A DNA stretch of 26,496 nucleotides. Origin: RXOA01 sp964554715 (GTDB taxonomy: Bacteria; Bipolaricaulota; Bipolaricaulia; UBA7950; UBA9294). A program made the position numbers and the translations under genes. The stretch covers positions 1 through 26,496 of the forward strand of contig CAZKPU010000021.1 in NCBI GenBank assembly GCA_964554715.1. Direction: 5' to 3'. The notes under the pieces were generated by a model. That model ran no database searches and was not told the origin of the DNA. It saw only the letters and a program-made list of their open reading frames with translations. This document shows positions 16,296 to 22,028 of this stretch, piece after piece (the stretch's first letter is position 1; the number at the start of each line of letters is the position of its first letter).

Positions 16296-17187
16296 TCTTT
16301 CCGTAAACGTGGGGGGGGTACGGCTCTCCAATCCGGTGGTCGCAGCCTCGGGAACGTTCGGGTTCGGGCGCGAGTACGAGCGACTGGTTGACGTGGACCG
16401 CCTCGGCGGGATCTGCACCAAGGGGATCACCCTGGCGCCTCGCGATGGAAACCCGGCGCCGCGCTTGTGGGAAACAGCGTCGGGTCTGTTGAACTCGATC
16501 GGGTTGCAGAATCCGGGGATCGATGCCTTCCTGCGTGACATGCTGCCGCAGATGAAGACGCGAGGCTGGACGACGATCGTCAACATCTGGGGCGAAGACC
16601 CTACCGAATACGGCATCTTGGGCCAACGACTTGCCGATAGCGGCGTCGATGCCCTTGAGGTCAACGTCTCATGCCCCAACGTTCCCGGAACGCGCCTGGG
16701 AGAGAGGGAGGATACCGTCCGCGAAGTGGTCACCGCCGTTCGGCGCAACTGGCAGGGACCGATCTGGGTCAAGCTTCCTCCCGACGCGGGGGTGGCGGTG
16801 GCCCGCGCGGCGATCGAGGCCGGCGGAGACGCCATCGTTGCCTCGAACACCTTCCGGGGGATGGCGATCGATATCGATCGCGGTGCTCCGGTGTTCGACC
16901 GGGGCGTGGCCGGGTTCTCCGGGCCGGCGATCAAACCGATCGCGCTGCGGGTGGCGTATGAGCTGTGCGGGGCGCTGGATGTGCCGGTGATCGGCTGCGG
17001 CGGGATCCGCGATTGGCGTGATGCCCTGGAGTTTTTCTTTGCCGGCGTGTCGGCGATCGAAGTTGGTACGGCTCACTATATCGATCCTCGGTGCGGTGTC
17101 GGCATCGTCGATGGATTGAAGCAATACATGGAAAGCACAGGGTTGGGGTGGAAGGAGATCCGTGGAAAAGCACTCGGACATGCATGA
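16288..17187 (+). CDS. pyrD: Dihydroorotate dehydrogenase, class 1B catalytic subunit
   Basis: Oxidises dihydroorotate to orotate using FMN. The 299-residue protein shows NPVVAASGTFGFG, the active-site Cys129 in NVSCPN (the class 1B catalytic residue), KLPPD, SNTFRGMAID, GFSGPAIKPIALR and the FMN-phosphate region GCGGIRDW...GVSAIEVGTA. With PyrK next to it, this is the NAD-dependent class 1B enzyme. The segment IVNIWGEDPTEY differs slightly from the usual IVN-V-x-G wording, but all core residues are present. It overlaps both neighbours. Confidence 0.95.
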   Translation: MADLSVNVGGVRLSNPVVAASGTFGFGREYERLVDVDRLGGICTKGITLAPRDGNPAPRLWETASGLLNSIGLQNPGIDAFLRDMLPQMKTRGWTTIVNIWGEDPTEYGILGQRLADSGVDALEVNVSCPNVPGTRLGEREDTVREVVTAVRRNWQGPIWVKLPPDAGVAVARAAIEAGGDAIVASNTFRGMAIDIDRGAPVFDRGVAGFSGPAIKPIALRVAYELCGALDVPVIGCGGIRDWRDALEFFFAGVSAIEVGTAHYIDPRCGVGIVDGLKQYMESTGLGWKEIRGKALGHA

Positions 17188-17770
17188 GACGATGGTGTTG
17201 GAGCTTCTGCGGGAGTCGGGCGCGCTGTTGGAAGGCCACTTCCGGCTGTCATCAGGAAATCATGCCGCCCGGTACGTTCAGTGTGCCCGGCTGCTCGAAG
17301 ATCCGCGGCGCGCGGAGCGGGTGTGCGCGTGGCTTGCCGAGAAGATTCGATCGACGGCGGGAAGTGCTTCGGAAGTGGTGGTCGGACCGGCGATCGGAGG
17401 GATCGTTGTGGCGTACGAACTCGCACGGGCCCTGGGTGTCCGCGCGATGTTCACCGAACGTGTGGACGGCGCCATGACGCTGCGGCGCGGATTCTCGCTG
17501 TGTGCCGGACAGCAGGTCTGGATCGCCGAGGATGTCGTGACGACCGGGAAGTCGCTGCTGGAAACGGCGGATGTGGTTGCGGCGCACGGAGGTGCCGTGG
17601 CCGGCATCGCTTGCATCGTCGACCGTAGACCGGCTGATGTGACGCTTCCGTTTCCGATCGTATCGGCGCTGAAGATGGAGATCGAGATCTTCCCGCCGGA
17701 GGCGTGCCCGCTGTGTGCGGAGGGGATTCCCGTTGTGAAGCCCGGAAGCCGCCCCGAACCATCCGGCTAG
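17162..17770 (+). CDS. pyrE: Orotate phosphoribosyltransferase
   Basis: Transfers ribose-phosphate from PRPP to orotate, giving OMP for PyrF. The 202-residue protein has the HFRLSSGNHA segment, VVGPAIGG, FTERVDG, the PRPP-binding motif VWIAEDVVTTGKS, and the C-terminal CPLCAEGIPVVKPGS typical of the Thermus/archaeal-like branch. AAGGAGA (17150-17156) lies 5 nt before the GTG used here; an in-frame ATG at 17180 is an alternative. It overlaps pyrD by 26 nt and is the last gene of the operon. The convergent gap after it holds a hairpin array. Confidence 0.93.
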   Translation: MEKHSDMHETMVLELLRESGALLEGHFRLSSGNHAARYVQCARLLEDPRRAERVCAWLAEKIRSTAGSASEVVVGPAIGGIVVAYELARALGVRAMFTERVDGAMTLRRGFSLCAGQQVWIAEDVVTTGKSLLETADVVAAHGGAVAGIACIVDRRPADVTLPFPIVSALKMEIEIFPPEACPLCAEGIPVVKPGSRPEPSG

Positions 17771-17798
17771 TCGGTCTTCTCTCGCTTTGCGACGAGCA

Positions 17799-17968
17799 CG
17801 ATCTCGAATTAGGTTGAGATCGCTCCCCTGATCCGCCGCGATCTCAAATCGGTTGAGATCGCTCCCGTGATCCGCCACGATCTCAAATCGGTTGAGATCG
17901 CACGGCGTACTGTAGCGATCTCAAATCCACCGAGATCGTCCGCTATTCAACCACGGGGACAATCTCAA
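17799..17968. repeat. Tandem array of about 39-bp hairpin units overlapping the 3' end of the adenine deaminase gene
   Basis: Four hairpins share the arms CGATCTC/GAGATCG and lie at 17799-17822, 17838-17862, 17878-17900 and 17916-17938. The two central ones have 9-10 bp stems (CGATCTCAA/TTGAGATCG). The spacers after units 1 and 2 are also alike (CTCCC.TGATCCGCC), giving a 38-40 bp period. A fifth left arm (CAATCTCAAATCGC, 17960-17973) lies inside the coding end of adenine deaminase, where it encodes the family-typical RFEIV. The array fills the gap between convergent pyrE and ade and could terminate transcription in both directions, though no T-tracts are seen. Confidence 0.88.
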
Positions 17969-19721
17969 ATCGCAGCACATCGACCAGGCCGAGATCGGTC
18001 AGCCGGAGTGTCGGGATGACCGGAAGAGCCAGGAACGATAGCGTCATGAACGGCGCCGGCAGCGTGCAGCCCAGCCGGCGTGCCGCGGCATCCAAGCTCT
18101 CCTGCAGCCGCACGACCTCGTCTGCGGGGAGGTCGCTCATGAGGCCGGCGATCGGGAGCGGCAGCAGGGCAAGCTGCTCGTTGCCGCGAGCAACCACCTG
18201 TCCGCCGCCGCAGTCGACCAACGCCCGCACTGCAGAACGCATGCTGTCATCGTCGGCGCCGACCACGACCAGATTGTGAGAATCGTGGGCAACCGTGGAA
18301 GCCAACGCGCCTTGCTGCAGTCCGAACCCTCGGGCAAGGCCGACGCCGATGTTGCCGGTGCCGTGATGGCGCTCCAGCACCGCCAGCTTCAGCAGGTCCG
18401 CTGCAGGGTCGGAGGTTGCGATGGATGATCCTCCCGGACGCAGTACCGATGTCTGTACAAGCACGGTGTCGGTCAGCACCTGATCGGGGTGGACTCCGAT
18501 GGCGCGAACCGTCTTCGAGGACGGACCGAGGCCGGGGATCGCAAACGAGGGAGTCTCGGCGACGAGCAGCGGATGTTCGCCGAGTGACGGCAGGGAGTCA
18601 TCGATCTCCGCCACGCACGTTCCATCACGTGCTACTTCGACACCGCCGACGAACGTCCTCTGCACGTCGACTGACGGCAGATCACGGAGCACGGCGATGT
18701 CGGCACGGTATCCCGGAGCAAGGGCGCCGCGATCGCGCAGCCCGTAGGCCCGCGCAGCATGGATCGTCGCTGCACACACAGCCACCTCCGGTGCAAGCGC
18801 CGGCGCCGCAGCCAGCACCTTGCGCAGCACGTCGTCGATGTGGCCTTCGCGCAGGAGCGTCTCCGGATGGCGATCATCCGTGCACAGGTGCACAAACGGA
18901 GCGGTCTCCGCCGTAAGCAGCGGCGCGAGGGCCGAAGCGTTCCTGGCTACCGTGCCTTCGCGGATCAGAACGTGCATGCCGGCCGAGAGTTTCTCTTGTG
19001 CTTCCTCCAACGTGACGGACTCGTGATCGGTGTTGGGGCCGGAAAGGACATACCCCCACAACTGGGGTCCCGATCCCGATGGGAAGTGGCCGTCGATCGG
19101 GGCTCCGCTGGCCTTCTCCAGTTTGCGGAGCATTTCTCTATCGTGCCCGAGGACGCCGGGAACGTTCATGACCTCGCCGAGCCCCAGCACACCCGGCCAG
19201 GTAAGCATCTCCTCGATCTGTTCCGAGGTGATCTTGGCTCCTGAGGTTTCCAAGCCCGTTGCGGGAACGCACGACGGAAGCATGACAAAGACCTCCAACG
19301 GAAGATCTCGTGTCGCATCGAGAACAAACCGAACGCCGGTCATGCCGAGAACGTTGGCGATCTCATGAGGATCGGCGATGACGGTCGTTGTCCCATGGGG
19401 GAGCACGACGCGTGCGAATTGAGACGGTGCAAGCTGAGAACTCTCTAGATGGACGTGGGTGTCGATCAGGCCGGGGATCAGAAAGCGGCCCGATACGTCG
19501 ATGATTTGGCGGGCCTCCGCGGCGGCGAATCCGGTGATGATGCCGTTTGTGACGGCGAGATCGGTTCTCCGGAACCTCCCTGTGAACACATCGAGCACCG
19601 ATCCGTCCTTGAGCAACAGGTCGGCGGGTGTCTGTTGTAGGGCGGCAGGGACAAGATCCTCGCGGATTCGGGTGGCTTTGTGAACGGGTTCGTCTTGTCG
19701 AGCGGATAGGTCGTCTGTCAT
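17943..19721 (-). CDS. ade: Adenine deaminase
   Basis: Hydrolyses adenine to hypoxanthine and ammonia in purine salvage. The 592-residue protein is an amidohydrolase with LIPGLIDTHVHLESS (metal ligands His89 and His91), ADPHEIANVLG, GHFPSGSG, the HLCTDDRHP segment, and a C-terminal domain with AHDSHNLVVVG and RFEIVP, all typical of the Ade family. The ATG at 19721 has no good Shine-Dalgarno sequence. The frame is open 18 codons upstream, but that part lies across the promoter. The -10 box ends only 9 nt before the ATG, so the mRNA is probably almost leaderless. The C-terminal codons form part of the adjacent hairpin array. Confidence 0.95.
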   Translation of the reverse strand: MTDDLSARQDEPVHKATRIREDLVPAALQQTPADLLLKDGSVLDVFTGRFRRTDLAVTNGIITGFAAAEARQIIDVSGRFLIPGLIDTHVHLESSQLAPSQFARVVLPHGTTTVIADPHEIANVLGMTGVRFVLDATRDLPLEVFVMLPSCVPATGLETSGAKITSEQIEEMLTWPGVLGLGEVMNVPGVLGHDREMLRKLEKASGAPIDGHFPSGSGPQLWGYVLSGPNTDHESVTLEEAQEKLSAGMHVLIREGTVARNASALAPLLTAETAPFVHLCTDDRHPETLLREGHIDDVLRKVLAAAPALAPEVAVCAATIHAARAYGLRDRGALAPGYRADIAVLRDLPSVDVQRTFVGGVEVARDGTCVAEIDDSLPSLGEHPLLVAETPSFAIPGLGPSSKTVRAIGVHPDQVLTDTVLVQTSVLRPGGSSIATSDPAADLLKLAVLERHHGTGNIGVGLARGFGLQQGALASTVAHDSHNLVVVGADDDSMRSAVRALVDCGGGQVVARGNEQLALLPLPIAGLMSDLPADEVVRLQESLDAAARRLGCTLPAPFMTLSFLALPVIPTLRLTDLGLVDVLRFEIVPVVE

Positions 19722-19730
19722 GGTGATCTC

Positions 19731-19760
19731 AGCATACGGATCACAGACAGGGGAGATCAA
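19731..19760 (-). promoter_or_regulatory. Promoter of adenine deaminase, near-leaderless arrangement
   Basis: On the minus strand TTGATC (19760-19755) and TATGCT (19736-19731) are 18 bp apart. The predicted transcription start is near 19724, about 3 nt before the ATG. This agrees with the absence of a ribosome-binding site. Confidence 0.55.
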
Positions 19761-19768
19761 CCCGGCTA

Positions 19769-19797
19769 TTGCCATCGCCGGGGAATCCTCCTACCCT
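19769..19797 (+). promoter_or_regulatory. Promoter of the PKD lipoprotein gene
   Basis: TTGCCA (19769-19774) and TACCCT (19792-19797) are spaced 17 bp apart. Transcription would begin near 19804, just before the GAGGTGA ribosome-binding site. It is divergent from the ade promoter, and the two -35 boxes lie within about 10 bp. Confidence 0.55.
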
Positions 19798-19816
19798 AGA
19801 ACGTGAGGTGATCTGC

Positions 19817-20731
19817 ATGAAACGAGTTGGTTGGATCATGGTGGGGATGCTTGCGCTGGCGGTTGCACTCGGAGGGTGTGCGCTGTTCAACAATCCGCCG
19901 CTTGCGAGTTTCACAGCAACGCCGGCGACCGGTGCCGCACCGCTGGTTGTCGAGTTCGACGCATCCGCATCCACGGACCCCGACGGAGATGCGTTGACCT
20001 ACGGCTGGGACTTCGATGATGGAGCCTCCGGCTCCAGCGTCAGCGGATTCCACGCGTTTGCGGATCCCGGGAGCTATGATGTTGAACTGACGGTGGCCGA
20101 CGAGCACGGTGCCATCGCGACGATGGCGCGGCAGATCCTTGTTACAGCGCCGGTCAACGAAGCACCGGCCGCTTCGTTTGTGGCATCGCCGGTTTCGGTA
20201 ACGGCCCCGCTTGGGGTGAACGTCAACGCGGCCGCTTCCAGCGACGCGGACGGGACGATCGCCGCCTATTCATGGGAGTTCGGTGACGGAGACGCGGGAA
20301 CCGGCGTGGCCGTAACGCATACCTACACCGAGGCGGGGGCGTACGTCGCCTCGCTAACGGTGGAAGACGATGACACGGCCACCGACTCATCGACCCAGGT
20401 GGTCATCGTGAGCGAACCGGGCAACCAGCTTCCGATTCCGAGCTTCACCATGGATCCGATGATCGGAACCGCTCCGCTAACGGTGGATTTTGACGCCACG
20501 GCATCTGCGGATCCCGATGGGTCGATCATCGCCTATCAATGGGATTTCGGCGACGGAGATTCGGCGACCGGTGCCACGACCAGTCATACGTTCGATGTGT
20601 CCGGAACGTATACCGTGGTTCTGACGGTGGTTGACAATACCGGTGCACCGGCCTCCGCGGTTGATGAACTCACTGTTTGGTTCCCCTGGTTTCCCATCGG
20701 CCCGATTGTCGTCGGACCGATCTCGCCGTAG
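19817..20731 (+). CDS. Surface lipoprotein with three PKD domains
   Basis: This 304-residue protein has an N-terminal lipoprotein signal (MKRVGW then a hydrophobic stretch and lipobox LGGC, Cys21). Three PKD repeats follow at about 28-112, 116-200 and 204-288. Each has the pattern F.A.P..G.APL.V.FDA..S.DPDG....Y.W.FGDG, a glycine/threonine loop, H.F...G.Y.V.LTV.D. PKD domains are beta-sandwich modules for binding proteins or glycans outside the cell; no enzyme domain is attached. GAGGTGA before the ATG sets the start, 16 codons inside the longest open frame. The tail is short and aromatic (VWFPWFPIGP), and its last codons are copied downstream of the stop. Confidence 0.88.
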   Translation: MKRVGWIMVGMLALAVALGGCALFNNPPLASFTATPATGAAPLVVEFDASASTDPDGDALTYGWDFDDGASGSSVSGFHAFADPGSYDVELTVADEHGAIATMARQILVTAPVNEAPAASFVASPVSVTAPLGVNVNAAASSDADGTIAAYSWEFGDGDAGTGVAVTHTYTEAGAYVASLTVEDDDTATDSSTQVVIVSEPGNQLPIPSFTMDPMIGTAPLTVDFDATASADPDGSIIAYQWDFGDGDSATGATTSHTFDVSGTYTVVLTVVDNTGAPASAVDELTVWFPWFPIGPIVVGPISP

Positions 20732-20830
20732 CGGGAAGGTTGCCGCTGGGTCTCCTTGGTTCCCCATCGGCCCGATGATCGTGAATCCGCCTTCGTTGTA
20801 GCCGATGGGTCCCCTCGGTTCCCCATCGGC
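20684..20830 (+). repeat. Repeated and inverted copies of the PKD gene's 3' end
   Basis: The last 16 codons including the stop (20684-20731, PWFPIGP.V...S.-stop) align without gaps to 20754-20801, which also ends in TAG after the same number of codons. A third, shorter copy begins at 20813. CCCATCGGC occurs at 20693, 20763 and 20822. An inverted copy GCCGATGGG at 20801-20809 pairs perfectly with 20822-20830, giving a 9-bp hairpin with a 12-nt loop. Differences between copies are mostly at synonymous or conservative positions. No gene is seen in 20732-20884. Confidence 0.85.
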
Positions 20831-20884
20831 GTGAGGGCGCTCATGGATGCGTGGCGGGAGAGAACAGCGAACCGGTATCAAGAG

Positions 20885-20915
20885 AAGGGCGGATCCGCGT
20901 TAGCGATCCGCCCTT
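20885..20915. terminator. Bidirectional hairpin terminator between convergent genes
   Basis: AAGGGCGGATC (20885-20895) and GATCCGCCCTT (20905-20915) form a perfect 11-bp stem with a 9-nt loop, lying 9 nt beyond the stop of the zinc-ribbon gene on the minus strand. The A/T ends of the stem give short tracts on each strand, so it could stop transcription from both sides. Confidence 0.7.
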
Positions 20916-20924
20916 CCATTTGAG

Positions 20925-21074
20925 CTATTCCACTTCTTCGAGCGTCAGCGGAAGCTCGTCGACGACTTCGAGAAGCGCGTCACAATGCGGGCAACGAACT
21001 TGCTCGTACATTGTCGCCTGATCATCATCGATTTGGATCGAACCCAGACATGCCGGGCAAATCGCACGAGACAT
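20925..21074 (-). CDS. LysW-like zinc-ribbon small protein
   Basis: This 49-residue acidic protein has CPAC, a spacer, CPHC followed by DALLEVVDELPLTLEEVE. The two CPxC knuckles and the LEVV...LEE tail match LysW-type carrier proteins of the alpha-aminoadipate lysine pathway in size and layout. It ends in Glu, but the usual C-terminal EDWGE of LysW is absent and no lysine or arginine biosynthesis gene is near, so a carrier role is unproven. It may be a zinc-ribbon adaptor. GGAGGAA just before the ATG fixes the start; a longer frame to 21215 has no support. A second related ribbon lies upstream on the same strand. Confidence 0.75.
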   Translation of the reverse strand: MSRAICPACLGSIQIDDDQATMYEQVRCPHCDALLEVVDELPLTLEEVE

Positions 21075-21091
21075 GGTTCCTCCATCTGCGA

Positions 21092-21133
21092 GCAACCGGC
21101 ACCGCGCCGGCTGCTTCCGATACATCCTGTATC
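21092..21133 (-). promoter_or_regulatory. Leader hairpin and palindrome before the LysW-like gene
   Basis: In RNA from the minus strand 21114-21106 pairs with 21100-21092 (9 bp including one G-U) around a 5-nt loop, just upstream of the ribosome-binding site. Next to it GATACA-TCC-TGTATC (21119-21133) is a perfect palindrome over a weak -10-like sequence, a possible operator. No function can be assigned. Confidence 0.4.
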
Positions 21134-21258
21134 TGAACGTAAGAAGAATCCTCAAGCCTCCGATCGTTCCTCCTGCAAGGGACGGATAATCCCCTCGCGG
21201 GTCGGAGGAGGTCACGAAGCGCTACCGACAACACTCATCCCCGATTTCTTGATCGCTC

Positions 21259-21495
21259 TTACCGGGATGTCCTCCTTTGTGTGGGGATGCCCGTGGGACG
21301 GTCCAGGCCGGAGTGAATCCAGTCACAGAGCCAGCTTGTCCCACTGCGTCCACAGGTCCGGATCTCCAAGCGGAACGGGTCGACGATCTCGAGGAAGGCG
21401 TGACAAGAAGGACACTGAAGCTTTCCGAACAACTTCACATCCGACGCCTCGACGGCAACAACCTGCGTGCAGCGGGGGCATGTTGCTTGTCTCAT
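21259..21495 (-). CDS. Second LysW-like zinc-ribbon small protein
   Basis: This 78-residue frame starts MRQATCPRC, continues to LQCPSCHAFLEIVDPFRLEI, and resembles the other zinc ribbon through both CPxC knuckles and the LE[VI]VD segment. After about residue 46 it departs into a basic, Arg/Ser/Trp-containing tail unlike its partner, which ends there in acidic residues. A frameshift or a genuine extension could explain this. GGAG 7 nt before the ATG supports the start. It follows the lysine-rich micro-ORF by 30 nt on the same strand, so the two probably share one mRNA. Confidence 0.65.
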   Translation of the reverse strand: MRQATCPRCTQVVAVEASDVKLFGKLQCPSCHAFLEIVDPFRLEIRTCGRSGTSWLCDWIHSGLDRPTGIPTQRRTSR

Positions 21496-21525
21496 GTTCC
21501 GGCTCCGATCCGATGCTTCGAGGGT

Positions 21526-21585
21526 TCACCCCTTCTTCTTTCCGCCTTTGTTCCCTGATTTCTTGGCAGGCTTCTTCGCGCCCAT
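21526..21585 (-). CDS. Lysine-rich 19-residue micro-ORF
   Basis: This is a 20-codon frame starting MGAKKPAKK and ending GGKKKG, with 8 lysines and no acidic residues. An ideal AAGGAGG (21601-21595) lies 9 nt before the ATG. A strong promoter and a foldable leader lie upstream. It is followed on the same strand by a zinc-ribbon gene. The composition is like a nucleic-acid-binding or histone-H1-like tail. Too short for family recognition; the ribosome-binding site and promoter are the reasons to call it. Confidence 0.6.
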   Translation of the reverse strand: MGAKKPAKKSGNKGGKKKG

Positions 21586-21614
21586 GATCGGGAACCTCCT
21601 TGTTCGATGAGTGA

Positions 21615-21667
21615 GAAACCTTCGAGAGAGCGAGCCCGATGCACCCTGTCTCTCACGATCAGGTTTC
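21615..21667 (-). promoter_or_regulatory. Structured 5' leader of the micro-ORF/zinc-ribbon unit
   Basis: In minus-strand RNA GAAACCT (21667-21661) pairs with AGGTTTC (21621-21615). Inside it GAGAGA (21654-21649) pairs with TCTCTC (21629-21624), leaving a 19-nt apical loop and an asymmetric internal loop. It sits between the predicted transcription start and the AAGGAGG. It could be a regulatory RNA element, but it matches no riboswitch class that I recognise. Confidence 0.5.
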
Positions 21668-21676
21668 GAGCGAAGC

Positions 21677-21705
21677 AGCATAGAACCGAAGGGTTTGTCG
21701 GTCAA
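21677..21705 (-). promoter_or_regulatory. Strong sigma-70-like promoter for the micro-ORF/zinc-ribbon unit
   Basis: On the minus strand TTGACC (21705-21700) and TATGCT (21682-21677) have a 17-bp spacer. This is the best -35/-10 pair in the window. It gives a leader of about 85 nt. Confidence 0.7.
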
Positions 21706-21969
21706 TACCTTGGGACGTGCTATTTGTGGTGAAGGAACGCCAGTCTATTGCCGCCTTGTAGGAGCGGCTTCATGCTCATCGGAAGAATGGTTCACACGGC
21801 CGACCTCTCGAGGCCGACAATCGGAGGGACACGGGCGAGGGAGGAAGGCCGTCTTCCGAGTCGACCATCAACCTTGGCTGCGGATAGGGCAACAGAACCG
21901 CTGCACAACAGGCGCCTGACCTATGCAGGACGGCGATCGATGTCCTATGTACTTGTCCTTGATCGATCG
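21706..21969. other. Non-coding stretch, nothing recognised
   Basis: This lies between the promoter of the leftward micro-ORF unit and the 3' end of the secreted-protein gene. An open frame on the plus strand (21748-22032) is arginine-rich, lacks a ribosome-binding site and resembles no known protein, so I do not call it. Confidence 0.5.
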
Positions 21970-22005
21970 AACCGCCGGCCAAGACAGAGTCTCCGGCCGA
22001 CGGTT
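21970..22005 (-). terminator. Long hairpin beyond the secreted Cys-rich protein gene
   Basis: AACCG-C-CGGCC (21970-21980) pairs with GGCCG-A-CGGTT (21995-22005) with one mismatch, and an inner AGAC/GTCT stem closes the tip. It starts 24 nt after the stop on the minus strand. An alternative pairing uses CGGTT (22001-22005) with AACCG just after. Possible terminator; no T-tract. Confidence 0.5.
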
Positions 22006-22028
22006 TCGAAGCGAACCGTTATGGCTTT

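Noticed and set aside
17799..17938. CRISPR array with about 15-nt spacers
   Set aside because: The spacers are far too short and are themselves repeated; no cas genes are present.
17943..19775. Adenine deaminase starting at 19775
   Set aside because: The extra 18 codons lie on the promoter boxes and are not like family N-termini.
20925..21215. Longer 96-residue version of the LysW-like protein
   Set aside because: The good GGAGGAA site and the family-like start both point to the ATG at 21074; the extension crosses hairpins in the leader.
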